DNA of 64,000 nt from DAOMFB01 sp963801475. Lineage in GTDB: Bacteria > Acidobacteriota > Thermoanaerobaculia > UBA5066. The DNA lies in assembly GCA_963801475.1 (NCBI GenBank), contig CAWDEX010000001.1:930001-994000 (forward strand). Reading direction: 5' to 3'. The notes beneath the pieces were generated by a model. It made no database searches. It was not told the origin of the DNA and saw only the letters and a program-made list of their open reading frames with translations. Positions 25,304-33,988 of this stretch are shown in pieces. The translations under genes and the position numbers were made by a program. How positions within the stretch are numbered: position 1 is the first letter of the stretch; every line of letters starts with the position of its first letter.

Positions 25304-26986
25304 TCAGCGGCCCGGATAAGCCGGCGCCGGACGGACGAGGATCCGGTATTCGGGCCTGGGGGTCGCGGTCCGTTTCAGCGAGTACTCCGCCTGGTCGAGG
25401 ATCCGTCCCTCGGAGTGGTAGTTCACCTTGCCGAGGCGAGCGATCTCTTCGCTGAGGACGACGTACTCCCAGGTCGCCGGTTTGACGTTTACGTTCTCGA
25501 GCGTGACGGGGTAATTCGCTTGGATGAGGTAGGCGACGCCTTCGTTCACCGTGAGCGAATAGGTGTGCGCCGGGTCGAGAGGGGCGCCGTTCACCCGCAC
25601 CGACTCGGGGATCACGCGGGCGTACGGCGGCCGGGAGGAGTCGAACCTGAAGTCGAGACCGGAGGTCTGCGGGAAGATGGCATCGCCGGTCTCGACCTCC
25701 GAGACGCCGATCTCGAGAACCAGGTAGAGATCCGCTCCCGAAATGTCGGCCGTGGCGAGGCGGAAGCCGAGGCCGGTCTCGGTGTCGAATCCGTAGCTGA
25801 CGGCGCGGAAGACGTCGAGGCCGACGACCGGGCCTTCGGCGATCCGCTCCGCGACGAGGCCGAGAGGGGTCAGGGCGACGTCGGTCTTCGTGACGTTCCG
25901 GTAGGCATCGGTGATGAGATTTCCGAGCGGCGTGTCGCGGCGTCGGCTGTTCGCGTCCCAGCTCCGCTCGAGCGGGTGGAGGGCCGTTCCGAGCCGGGGC
26001 TCGAATAGGCCGGCGAAGGCCCCGGTGAAGTAGTCGCGGAGGGTCGCGACGGCGGCCGCCATCTCGGGGGCCGGCGGCACTGTGGCGTCCGCGTCGAGCA
26101 TCTCGTAGTCGACGAGCCTGAAGGCGCCGTCCTCGACGGTGAAGCGGAGCTTCCCGACGTGCTGCCAGTAGGCGCCCGCCTGGAGGATGAGCGTCTTCCT
26201 GCCGGTCGGGTTCTGCACCTCGACCGGATTCTCGAAGAGGAAGTGGTCGTGTCCTCCGACGATGACGTCGATCCCCGGGACGTTCGCGGCGATTTCGCGG
26301 TCGCCGAGGATGCCGAGGTGTGACAGACAGATCACGACATCCGCTCCGCCCGCCTTGAGGTCGGCGATTTCCTTCGCCGCGATCGTCCCGATGTCGGGAT
26401 TGATCGTGATCGGGTCGGGCATCATGGTGAGGTCGTAGGGGACGGTCAGGCCGAAGATCCCGACCGCGACGCCGTTGACCTTCTTGATGAGTCCGGCGCG
26501 AACGCGATCGCGCAGGACCTGGGGCTCGAATCCATTGGCCGGGTCGTCCGGCGGGATCTCCAGGTTCGCGCTGAGGAGCGGCGGGGCGAACGACGGGACC
26601 GCGGCGAGGGCGCCGTCGAAGACCATAGGCCCGAAGTCGAATTCGTGGTTTCCGACGGTGAAGGCGTCGAAGCCGAGGTAAGACATCAGCTCGAACTCGA
26701 AGGTGCCGAAGCCGACGTTGAACGACGGGTCGCCCTGGAAGGAGTCTCCGGCGTGGAGGAGGAGGGCGTTCCGGTCGTGGGCTCTCACTCGACCGATGAG
26801 AGTCGCCGCTTTCGCGATGCCGCCTTCCGTCCCCTCCAGCGTCCTGGTCCTTGGGCCGGCCGCCTCGAGATGGTTGTGCGTATCGTTGACGTGGAGGAGG
26901 GTGACGACGCCGCTCGAAGACGCGGAGGCGGGGAGCTGCCACGTCCCGAGCACGAGGCCGAGGAGGATTCCGAGGAGCTTCTTCAT
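25304..26986 (-). CDS. secreted 5'-nucleotidase / UDP-sugar hydrolase family phosphoesterase
   Basis: 560 residues with a signal peptide (about 1-22, ending ASA). N-terminal metallophosphoesterase domain (about 26-330): HVNDTHNHL with Asp35 and His37, AGDSFQGD, VGNHEFDFG and GGHDHFLF, the dinuclear-metal ligands. C-terminal 5'-nucleotidase domain (about 345-540) with DVALTPLG and a nucleotide-stacking region. It would hydrolyse extracytoplasmic nucleotides or related phosphoesters. ATG start after AAAGGAAA. The 210 bp between it and the divergent sigma-54 activator hold no clear promoter pair. Confidence 0.93.
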   Translation of the reverse strand: MKKLLGILLGLVLGTWQLPASASSSGVVTLLHVNDTHNHLEAAGPRTRTLEGTEGGIAKAATLIGRVRAHDRNALLLHAGDSFQGDPSFNVGFGTFEFELMSYLGFDAFTVGNHEFDFGPMVFDGALAAVPSFAPPLLSANLEIPPDDPANGFEPQVLRDRVRAGLIKKVNGVAVGIFGLTVPYDLTMMPDPITINPDIGTIAAKEIADLKAGGADVVICLSHLGILGDREIAANVPGIDVIVGGHDHFLFENPVEVQNPTGRKTLILQAGAYWQHVGKLRFTVEDGAFRLVDYEMLDADATVPPAPEMAAAVATLRDYFTGAFAGLFEPRLGTALHPLERSWDANSRRRDTPLGNLITDAYRNVTKTDVALTPLGLVAERIAEGPVVGLDVFRAVSYGFDTETGLGFRLATADISGADLYLVLEIGVSEVETGDAIFPQTSGLDFRFDSSRPPYARVIPESVRVNGAPLDPAHTYSLTVNEGVAYLIQANYPVTLENVNVKPATWEYVVLSEEIARLGKVNYHSEGRILDQAEYSLKRTATPRPEYRILVRPAPAYPGR

Positions 26987-27196
26987 GGCGTTTCCTTTCT
27001 ATTCCCTTCTGCGTGGCACGGGTTGATCGAAGCTGCCTCTCGGTAGAGCGAGCGGCGTGCCGCGGAGCGGCCGTGGCAGCCGCACCGCCGAAGCCGGGCG
27101 CGCAGAGCGAGATCCACGCGACGGGCCGTCTCAGGGGCGGCCCCGGACGGCTCGCTTTCCGGTTTCTCCCTATCCGAACGGATAGAATCGCCGCGC

Positions 27197-29080
27197 GTGT
27201 CCGGTCCCGCGCTTCTGGTCCTGACGGGACCTCGATCGGGAGCCCGGCTCCCGCTCGGGCCGGGAGAGCTTCTGATCGGCCGGGACGCGGACGCGGGCGT
27301 CGGGCTGCCCGATCCGGCCGTCTCCCGCCAGCACGCCCGCATCGTCTCCGAGGGAGCCGGCTGGGCGGTCGTCGATCTCGACAGCCTGAACGGGACGTTC
27401 GTGAACGGCGTTCCGGTCCGCCGGCGGGAGCTGCGGACCGGTGACCGCGTCGAGATCGGGGCGACGGTCTTCGTCTTCCAGGGGGAGGTCGGAACGCCGC
27501 CCCCGGCCTCGGTCGAGCTCGACGACGGGGCCCTCCGGCTCGGGACGACCCTCGTCGTCTCGGCCCACGAGGCGGTCGAGGAGCCGCGAGCGGAAACGAG
27601 GCGCGCCACGTCGGAGCGGCTCGCGGCGGCGAACCGCGAGATCGCGGGGGCCCGGACGGTCGCGGAGCTGGCCCGCGTCGTCCTCGACGCGGCCTTCGAC
27701 GTGACGCCGGCGCGCCGCGGCGCCGTCTTCGCGTTCGGCGAGGCGGGGGACGACCTCGAACCGGTTCTGGGCGCCGACCGCCTGAAGGGAGCGGGAGCGC
27801 CCGTTCCGGTGAGCCGGCGCGTTCTCCGGCGCGTCACGGAGTCGGCAGAGGGGCTGCTCTGCAACGACGTCCTCGCGGAAGAGACCCTCGCCGAGGCCGG
27901 CAGTCTCGTCTCCTCCGGGACACGCAGCCTCCTCGCCGCCGCGCTCGCCGCGCGGGGACGGACGAACGGAGCCGTCTACCTCGACGCGACGGACCCCACC
28001 GTCCGCTTCGACGAAGGGGAGCTCCGCTTCCTCCTCGCGCTCGGCGCCGCGGCGTCGCTCGCCCTCGAGAACCTCCGCCACGTCGCCTGGCTGGAAGGAG
28101 AACGGGAGCGTCTCGAAGCGGAGCTTCCGGCCGGACACGAGATGGTGGGGGAGAGCCCGAAGATCCGCGAGGCGCTCCGGCTTCTCGCGAAGGTCGCGCC
28201 GACGGACTCGACGGTCCTCCTCCTCGGCGAGAGCGGGACCGGGAAAGAAATGGCGGCCCGGGCGCTCCACCGGACGAGCCCGCGGGCGGGCCGCGCGTTC
28301 GTCGCCATCAATGGCGCTTCGCTCGGCGAGAACCTCCTCGAGAGCGAGCTGTTCGGACACGAGCGGGGAGCCTTCACGGGCGCCGTCGTCTCGAAGACCG
28401 GGAAGCTCGAGCTCGCGGACGGGGGAACGCTCTTTCTCGACGAGGTCGGCGAGCTGCCGCCCGGCGTCCAGGCGAAGCTCCTTCGCGTCCTCGAGACGCG
28501 CGAATTCGAGCGGGTGGGGGGGACCCGGACGCGGAAGGTGAACCTCCGGGTCGTGGCCGCGACGAACCGCGACCTGAAGGAGGACGTCAAGTCGGGCCGC
28601 TTCCGCGGGGATCTGTACTACCGGCTCAACGTGGTCAGCCTGACGCTGCCGCCCCTGCGCGAGCGCCGGGAGGACATTCCCCTGCTCGCCTCGTTTTTCG
28701 CGGCCCGTTCGGCCCAGCGCCTGAGCCGGAAGCTCGTCGGGATCGCGCCGGACGCGCACGCGGTTCTCCGGCGCTACGACTGGCCCGGGAACGTCCGCGA
28801 GCTGGCCAACGCGGTGGAGCGCGCCGTCCTCCTGACGGACGGCGAGGTCGTCCTTCCGGAGAGCCTCCCGCAGGAGGTCCTCGACGCGGGGGCCGCGTCG
28901 CTCTCGCGGACCGCCCGATTCCACGAGACGGTGCTCGCGGCCAAGAAGACCGCGGTCCTCGGCGCGATGAAAGAGGCGGGGGGGAGCGTCACCGACGCGG
29001 CACGGCTCCTCGGCCTTCACCCCAACTATCTCCACCGCCTCCTCAAGGCCCTCGGCCTCCGGGAAGACGGGCGGGCCTGA
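27197..29080 (+). CDS. sigma-54-dependent activator with FHA and GAF sensor domains
   Basis: 627 residues. FHA domain (about 7-95) with GRD (28-30), SRQHAR (43-48) and LNGTFVNG: it binds phosphothreonine, so it can read a Ser/Thr kinase. GAF-like region (about 140-295). AAA+ domain (about 315-545) with Walker A GESGTGKE (344-351) and the sigma-54 contact loop GAFTGA (391-396). Fis-type helix-turn-helix at the end (TDAARLLGLHPNYLHRLLK). GTG start at 27197. It lies close to the kinase at 22629, a plausible upstream partner; targets are not identifiable. Its stop codon lies in the terminator hairpin shared with pyrG. Confidence 0.95.
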   Translation: MSGPALLVLTGPRSGARLPLGPGELLIGRDADAGVGLPDPAVSRQHARIVSEGAGWAVVDLDSLNGTFVNGVPVRRRELRTGDRVEIGATVFVFQGEVGTPPPASVELDDGALRLGTTLVVSAHEAVEEPRAETRRATSERLAAANREIAGARTVAELARVVLDAAFDVTPARRGAVFAFGEAGDDLEPVLGADRLKGAGAPVPVSRRVLRRVTESAEGLLCNDVLAEETLAEAGSLVSSGTRSLLAAALAARGRTNGAVYLDATDPTVRFDEGELRFLLALGAAASLALENLRHVAWLEGERERLEAELPAGHEMVGESPKIREALRLLAKVAPTDSTVLLLGESGTGKEMAARALHRTSPRAGRAFVAINGASLGENLLESELFGHERGAFTGAVVSKTGKLELADGGTLFLDEVGELPPGVQAKLLRVLETREFERVGGTRTRKVNLRVVAATNRDLKEDVKSGRFRGDLYYRLNVVSLTLPPLRERREDIPLLASFFAARSAQRLSRKLVGIAPDAHAVLRRYDWPGNVRELANAVERAVLLTDGEVVLPESLPQEVLDAGAASLSRTARFHETVLAAKKTAVLGAMKEAGGSVTDAARLLGLHPNYLHRLLKALGLREDGRA

Positions 29081-29089
29081 CGGCCCGCC
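29070..29089. terminator. hairpin between the sigma-54 activator and pyrG
   Basis: GGCGGGCC (29070-29077) and GGCCCGCC (29082-29089) form an 8-bp stem around TGAC, which includes the activator's stop codon. It lies 3 bp after the pyrG stop on the other strand. No T tract, so a weak or Rho-assisted stop for both genes. Confidence 0.5.
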
Positions 29090-29092
29090 GGG

Positions 29093-30784
29093 TCAGGCGG
29101 ACTCGCCGTTCGGCGGTGGGAGGTGCGCCGGGGCTTCGACGACCGCCGCGAGTTCGTTCGCCTTCCGGTCGGCCCCCTCCTGTCGCGCGTGCTTGTGGGC
29201 GCGCGCCGCGCGGACGAAGTCCTTGAAGAGCGGATGGGGCGTCGTCGGCTTGCTCTTGAACTCCGGGTGGAACTGGCAGCCGAGGAACCAGGGGTGGTCC
29301 GTCAGCTCGACCATCTCGACGAACTTCCGGTCCGGCGACATGCCGGCAAAGCTCATCCCGGCGCCGCGAAGGAGCCCCAGGTACTCCTGGTTCACCTCGT
29401 AGCGGTGGCGGTGGCGTTCCGAGATCTGGGCCTCGCCGTAGCAGCGGCGCGCGAGCGACCCCTCGGCGAGGTCGCACGGGTACTTCCCGAGCCGCATCGT
29501 GCCGCCGAGGGCCTCCACCTTCAGGAGGTCGCGGAGCTTGTAGATGACCTTGTGGGGCGAGTTCGCGTCGAACTCGGTCGAGTTCGCGCCCGTCAGGCCG
29601 ACGACGTGCCGCGCGTACTCGATGACGGCGCACTGCATCCCGAGGCAGATGCCGAAGAACGGCACCTTCATCTCGCGGGCGTACCGGATCGCCTGGATCT
29701 TTCCCTCGATGCCGCGCTTTCCGAACCCGCCGGGGATCAGGATGGCGTCGGCGTTCACGAGCGTCTCGGGGAACCCGCTCGCCTCCAGCTCCTCCGAATC
29801 GACGAAGGCCAGCCGCACCTTGACGCCGTTGGCGATGCCGCCGTGGTGGAGAGCCTCGTTGAGGGACTTGTAGCTGTCGCCGAGCTGGACGTACTTGCCG
29901 CAGATGGCGATCGTGACGTCCTCGGCGGGGTTCTTCACGCGGTTGACGATCTGCTCCCACCGCGCCAGATCGCGCGTGTAGTGGGGGAGGGAGAGGTAAT
30001 CGAGGAGGATCTCGTCCAGTCCCTCGCGGGCGAACGCCAGCGGCACCTCGTAGATGGACGGGACGTCCCGGGCCGTGATGACCGCCCGCTCGTCCACGTT
30101 GCAGAAGAGCGCGATCTTCTTCTTCATCTCCTCCGGGATGGTGCGGTCGGCGCGGCAGAGGAGGATGTCCGGCTGGATCCCGATGGAGAGGAGCTCCTTG
30201 ACGGAGTGCTGCGTCGGCTTCGTCTTCAGTTCGTTGGAGGCGGCGATGTGGGGGACGAGCGTCAGGTGGACGTTGATCGCATTGCCGCGCCCGACGTCCT
30301 GGCGAAACTGCCGAATGGCCTCGAGGAAGGGGAGGGACTCGATGTCGCCCACGGTGCCCCCGATCTCCACGAGGACGACGTCGTAATCCCCGGCCACGCG
30401 CCGGATGGAGTCCTTGATCTCGTCCGTGATGTGCGGGATCACCTGCACGGTCTTCCCCAGGTAGTCGCCGCGCCGCTCCTTCTCGATGACGGCCTGATAG
30501 ATCTTCCCCGTCGTGACGCTGTTCGCCTTTCCCGTCACGGCCGAGGTGAAACGCTCGTAATGGCCGAGGTCGAGGTCGGTCTCGGCCCCGTCGTCGGTCA
30601 CGTAGACCTCGCCGTGCTGGAACGGCGACATCGTCCCCGGGTCGACGTTGATGTACGGGTCGAACTTCTGGAGGGTGACCTTGAAGCCGCGGGCCTCGAG
30701 GAGCGCCCCCATCGAGGCGGCGGCGATCCCTTTTCCGAGGCCGGAGACCACGCCGCCCGTGATGAAGATGTACTTCGTCCCCAT
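29093..30784 (-). CDS. pyrG: CTP synthase
   Basis: Aminates UTP to CTP using glutamine and ATP. 563 residues: synthase domain (about 1-270) starting KYIFITGGVVSGLGKG with the ATP loop, the phosphate-binding GGTVGDIES (142-150), and the class I glutaminase domain (about 290-540) with nucleophile Cys380 in FFGICLGMQ and the later His/Glu in FHPEF. It follows kdsB by 12 bp on the same strand; CTP is the co-substrate of KdsB, so the pairing is functional. The C-terminal 25 residues are a variable tail. Confidence 0.97.
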   Translation of the reverse strand: MGTKYIFITGGVVSGLGKGIAAASMGALLEARGFKVTLQKFDPYINVDPGTMSPFQHGEVYVTDDGAETDLDLGHYERFTSAVTGKANSVTTGKIYQAVIEKERRGDYLGKTVQVIPHITDEIKDSIRRVAGDYDVVLVEIGGTVGDIESLPFLEAIRQFRQDVGRGNAINVHLTLVPHIAASNELKTKPTQHSVKELLSIGIQPDILLCRADRTIPEEMKKKIALFCNVDERAVITARDVPSIYEVPLAFAREGLDEILLDYLSLPHYTRDLARWEQIVNRVKNPAEDVTIAICGKYVQLGDSYKSLNEALHHGGIANGVKVRLAFVDSEELEASGFPETLVNADAILIPGGFGKRGIEGKIQAIRYAREMKVPFFGICLGMQCAVIEYARHVVGLTGANSTEFDANSPHKVIYKLRDLLKVEALGGTMRLGKYPCDLAEGSLARRCYGEAQISERHRHRYEVNQEYLGLLRGAGMSFAGMSPDRKFVEMVELTDHPWFLGCQFHPEFKSKPTTPHPLFKDFVRAARAHKHARQEGADRKANELAAVVEAPAHLPPPNGESA

Positions 30785-30796
30785 CGTCCTCTCCTC

Positions 30797-31558
30797 TCAG
30801 CTCGAGACGAGCGCCTCCCGTCTCAGGATCTCTTCCACCTTCCGGGCGTCCTCCGCCGTGTCGACGCCGATCGAATCCGAGGCCGCGTCCAGGACCGCCA
30901 TCGCCATCCCGGCCGCGAGCGCCCGAAGCTGTTCGAGGCTCTCGGCCCGCTCGAGGGGGTGCGGCGTCAGGGCGGTCCAGCGCGACAGGGCCTCCTTCCG
31001 GTATCCGTAGAGGCCGAGGTGCTTGAGTGTCGGGAGGCCGGGCTCGGGCCGTCGCCGGAACGGGATCGGCGAGCGCGAGAAGTAGAGCGCCCGTCCGTCG
31101 TCGCCCCGGACGACCTTGACGACGTTCGGATCCGCCGCGGCCGCGGGGTCGGAGAGCGGCAGGGCCACCGTGGCGAGCGGGAATTCCGGGTGCTCCCGGA
31201 GGAAGGCCGCCACCCGCTCGATGTTGCGCGTGTCCATGAGCGGCTCGTCTCCCTGGACGTTGAGCACGATCTCCACGGGAAGGTCGCGGACGGCCGCCCA
31301 GACGCGGTCCGTTCCCGACGGCAGGGATGGGTCGGTCATCACGGCGCGGCCCCCGGCCGCCTCGACGACCGTCGCGATCCGCTCGTCGTCGGTCGCGACG
31401 AGGACGAGATCGACCCCGGCCGCCCTCCGGGCGCGCTCGAGGACGCGGACGACCATGGGAACGCCGGCGATGGGGTGAAGGGGCTTGCCGGGGAAACGCT
31501 CTGCGCCGTATCGGGAGGGGATGACGGCTGCGACGAGGGGCACGTTCGATACTAGCAT
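30797..31558 (-). CDS. kdsB: 3-deoxy-manno-octulosonate cytidylyltransferase (CMP-Kdo synthase)
   Basis: Activates Kdo as CMP-Kdo for lipid A glycosylation. 253 residues from ATG at 31558; a GTG at 31543 (VPLVAAVIP) would fit the shorter family start, and the track-length start at 31579 adds only basic residues. Key motifs: IPSRYGAERFPGKPL (nucleotide loop), NVQGDEPL, SRSPIPF, HLGLYGYR and ERAESLEQLR. Completes the Kdo set with kdsA, kdsC and kdsD. Lies between the TPR gene and pyrG in one minus-strand run. Confidence 0.95.
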   Translation of the reverse strand: MLVSNVPLVAAVIPSRYGAERFPGKPLHPIAGVPMVVRVLERARRAAGVDLVLVATDDERIATVVEAAGGRAVMTDPSLPSGTDRVWAAVRDLPVEIVLNVQGDEPLMDTRNIERVAAFLREHPEFPLATVALPLSDPAAAADPNVVKVVRGDDGRALYFSRSPIPFRRRPEPGLPTLKHLGLYGYRKEALSRWTALTPHPLERAESLEQLRALAAGMAMAVLDAASDSIGVDTAEDARKVEEILRREALVSS

Positions 31559-31590
31559 CGCCCCCCGCCGACGGGTCAACGAGAAGGGCG

Positions 31591-31612
31591 GCGCCCGCCG
31601 TCGGGCGGGCGC
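31591..31612 (-). terminator. possible hairpin between the TPR gene and kdsB
   Basis: GCGCCCGC (31591-31598) pairs with GCGGGCGC (31605-31612) around a six-base loop. On the minus strand a pyrimidine-rich but not T-only stretch follows. It may attenuate rather than stop transcription into kdsB. Confidence 0.35.
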
Positions 31613-31648
31613 GGGGACCGGGGACGGGAAACGGGAGGAGGAGGAGGT

Positions 31649-32083
31649 CTAGCCGGTGGCACTCCGTGTCGCGGCCCCCGATCGGTCGGCGCCGGACTCT
31701 TCGTCCATCAGGCCTTCCATCGGGAGAGAAGGGACTTCGGCCGAGAAGGCGAGTTCGCGGATCCCCTCGCGGGCGGCGGCGGAGTACGAGTTCGACTCGT
31801 CGTAGCCGGCCGCGGCGATCACCTTCTCGTAGGTCAGCAGCGCTTTCGTCGCCTCGCCCAGCTTGTAGTGGTACGTCCAGGCCACCGCCATGCGGGCCTG
31901 GAGGTCGTACGGGTTGAGCCGGAGGATCTTGGCGAGGAAGACGAGCGCGTCGCTCCAGCGCTCTTCCTGGAGCGCGAGGTCGGCGCGGTGCCGATAGAGA
32001 GCGATTTCCTCTTCGAGCGAGAACTCCTCGCGGCCTTCACCGTGGAAGGTCGCCCGGAACGAGCGGAAGAGCTTTTCGAACAT
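31649..32083 (-). CDS. small TPR-type protein, unknown function
   Basis: 144 residues from ATG at 32083, which follows GGAGAGA; the frame extends upstream to 32170 but without a ribosome binding site. Two helix-turn-helix units resemble TPRs (about 27-60 ALYRHRADLALQEERWSDAL, and about 61-95 LRLNPYDLQARMAVAWTY). The N-terminus MFEKLFRSFRATF is amphipathic, so it may touch the membrane. No enzymatic motif. It is the first gene of a run TPR-kdsB-pyrG with AT-rich DNA in front. Confidence 0.7.
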   Translation of the reverse strand: MFEKLFRSFRATFHGEGREEFSLEEEIALYRHRADLALQEERWSDALVFLAKILRLNPYDLQARMAVAWTYHYKLGEATKALLTYEKVIAAAGYDESNSYSAAAREGIRELAFSAEVPSLPMEGLMDEESGADRSGAATRSATG

Positions 32084-32174
32084 TCTCTCTCCGTTAGTGC
32101 TGACGGTTTCGGTCCGGGTCCAGGGGCTGTGGATAAGGTAAGACTTGAGGTTGTGAAAATCAAGAGACAATCCG

Positions 32175-32204
32175 AAAAAAAACAGGGGGAATTGGATTAT
32201 TCCC
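32175..32204 (-). terminator. intrinsic terminator of the recA-to-ispB gene run
   Basis: On the minus strand GGGAAT (32199-32204) and ATTCCC (32187-32192) pair around six bases. After a few bases a run of eight T follows (complement of 32175-32182). It lies about 120 bp after the polyprenyl synthase stop. Confidence 0.65.
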
Positions 32205-32268
32205 TTACTTCATTCGTTCACGAGTTGAACTGGCTCGAACACAGTCGTCGTGAGGAGGTGAGCTATCG

Positions 32269-32291
32269 GGTCGCGACCTAACATTATTAGG
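32269..32291. repeat. two adjacent palindromes in the ispB-TPR gap
   Basis: GGTCGCGACC (32269-32278) is a perfect 10-bp palindrome. It shares two bases with CCTAA-CATTA-TTAGG (32277-32291), a 5-bp-arm dyad. The pair lies between the polyprenyl synthase stop and its terminator, in AT-rich DNA. Could be a protein-binding site or an RNA hairpin. Confidence 0.45.
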
Positions 32292-32326
32292 CCCGCTCGA
32301 AATTAAACCAAGTTGTTGTTTCTTGA

Positions 32327-33385
32327 CTACTTGCGACGGTGAGCTGCGAAGTCGGCCGCCATCAGGAGGCCGTCGCGGGAGGGGGAGTCGGGGAACCTCT
32401 CGGCAATCCGCCGCGCCCGCTCTGCGTAGTCGTCGACCATCCGCCGCGCCCGCTCCACGGCCCCGAGCCGCTCGACGATGCCCAGAATGTCCCCCCGCCC
32501 GACGCTGTCGAACCGGCGCTCGGCGACGACCGTCTCGATCTGCTTCCTCTCGGCGCGCGAGGCGTCGGCGAGGCTCAGGATCAGCGGGAGCGTGAGCTTG
32601 CCTTCCCGAAGATCGGAGAGGACCGGCTTCCCGAGCTCCTCCTCGGTGGCCGTGTAGTCGAGGAGATCGTCCTGCAGCTGGAACGCGATCCCGAGGGACA
32701 GCCCGTACTCCCAGAGGCGATTGCCCCACGCCTCCGCGGGCTCTCCGAGGTACGTCTCGACGAGGAAGGCGGGAATCCGGCAGGAGGCGGCGAAGAGCAG
32801 CGCCGTCTTCCGGCGCACGATGTCGAGGTATCCGTCGAGCGTGAGATCGATGAGGCCCCTCCGCTCGGACGCGACGATCTCCCCCTCGGTCATCTCGAGA
32901 GTGACCTTCGAGAGAAGCCGCAGGACGTCGAGGTCCCCTTCGTCGAGGGCGATCTCCATCGACTTCATGTAGAGGTAGTCGCCGAACAGGACGGTCAGCT
33001 CGTTCCCCCACCGCCGGTTCACGCTGATGCGGCCGCGGCGCGTCTCGGCGTCGTCGATGATGTCGTCGTGGACGAGCGTGGCCGTGTGGAGGAACTCCAC
33101 CACGGCCGCGTACCTGACATCGCGGTTCCCCTCATAGCCGAGGAGCCGGGCGCAGAGGAGAAGAAGCGACGGCCGGATCCGCTTGCCTCCCCCTTCGACG
33201 AGATAGTCGCCGATGAGGGATATCGTCGGGATCGGCGACTTCGTCCGCCGCTCCAGTTCGGCTTCGACCTCCTCCAGCTTCGCCCGGATCGGCTCGAGGG
33301 CCCGGAGCAGCCGACGGCCGTTCTCGCGCTCCTCGGCCGGGAGCGTGGCGGTGAGAAGGCGTTCCTTGAGCGTGCTCGGCTTCAT
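32327..33385 (-). CDS. ispB: polyprenyl diphosphate synthase (octaprenyl/heptaprenyl type)
   Basis: Trans-prenyltransferase that extends farnesyl diphosphate for quinone side chains. 352 residues, all helical. First aspartate-rich motif HDDIIDDAETRRG (Asp107, 108, 111, 112), second motif QDDLLD near 235, and GGGKRIRP (65-72) for isopentenyl diphosphate binding. The large residues before the first motif suggest a long-chain product, but chain length is not safely read from sequence. It is the last gene of the run that begins with recA and has its own terminator about 120 bp downstream. Confidence 0.93.
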   Translation of the reverse strand: MKPSTLKERLLTATLPAEERENGRRLLRALEPIRAKLEEVEAELERRTKSPIPTISLIGDYLVEGGGKRIRPSLLLLCARLLGYEGNRDVRYAAVVEFLHTATLVHDDIIDDAETRRGRISVNRRWGNELTVLFGDYLYMKSMEIALDEGDLDVLRLLSKVTLEMTEGEIVASERRGLIDLTLDGYLDIVRRKTALLFAASCRIPAFLVETYLGEPAEAWGNRLWEYGLSLGIAFQLQDDLLDYTATEEELGKPVLSDLREGKLTLPLILSLADASRAERKQIETVVAERRFDSVGRGDILGIVERLGAVERARRMVDDYAERARRIAERFPDSPSRDGLLMAADFAAHRRK

Positions 33386-33477
33386 CCGTGAGGCGACGAT
33401 CTTATCGCGCCCGGCGGCGCCTCCCCGCTCCCACGACGCCCCGCCGGGGCGCCGGAGGGACGGCGACGCCCGGCGCC

Positions 33478-33969
33478 TCAGCCGCGATAGTTCGTGAACT
33501 GCAGGGGGAGGCCGAAGTCGGCGCCCTTGAGGAGCGCGATGACCTGCTGCAGATCGTCCTTCTTCTTTCCGGTCACGCGCACCTGGTCCCCCTGAATGGC
33601 GGCCTGCACCTTGAGCTTCGCGTCCTTGATCGCCTTGACGATCTCCTTGGCCTTCTCGGTCGCGATCCCCTGCTGGATTTTCACGAGCTGGCGGACCGTT
33701 CCCTTGGCGGCCGGCTCCGCCTTCCCGTAGTCGAGGGCCTTCAAGGGCACGCCGCGCTTCACGAGCTTCCCCTGCAGGAGGTCGTTGACGGCCTTCAGGC
33801 CGAAGTCGTCGTTCGCGGTGAGCGTCAGCTCGGTGCCCGCGAGAGAGAGTCCCGCGGCGGTTCCTTTCAAGTCGAAGCGCTGGGCGATCTCCTTCTGCGC
33901 CTGCGCGACCGCGTTCGAGACTTCGGGGAGGTTGACCTGGGAGACGACGTCGAAGCTCGGATCGCTCAT
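33478..33969 (-). CDS. yajQ: YajQ-family nucleotide-binding protein (UPF0234)
   Basis: 163 residues, full length. Begins MSDPSFDVVSQVN and contains AQKEIAQRFDLKG and VRVTGKKKDDLQQVIALLK, all diagnostic of the family. Homologues bind cyclic di-GMP or nucleic acid and some act as transcription co-factors; which applies here is unknown. It starts 19 bp after the lolA stop. Confidence 0.95.
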   Translation of the reverse strand: MSDPSFDVVSQVNLPEVSNAVAQAQKEIAQRFDLKGTAAGLSLAGTELTLTANDDFGLKAVNDLLQGKLVKRGVPLKALDYGKAEPAAKGTVRQLVKIQQGIATEKAKEIVKAIKDAKLKVQAAIQGDQVRVTGKKKDDLQQVIALLKGADFGLPLQFTNYRG

Positions 33970-33988
33970 GGCCGTCCGGCGGCTCCTT

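Noticed and set aside
29123..31555. An 810-codon plus-strand open frame
   Set aside because: It is antisense to pyrG and kdsB, both certain; GC-rich DNA leaves long open frames opposite real genes.
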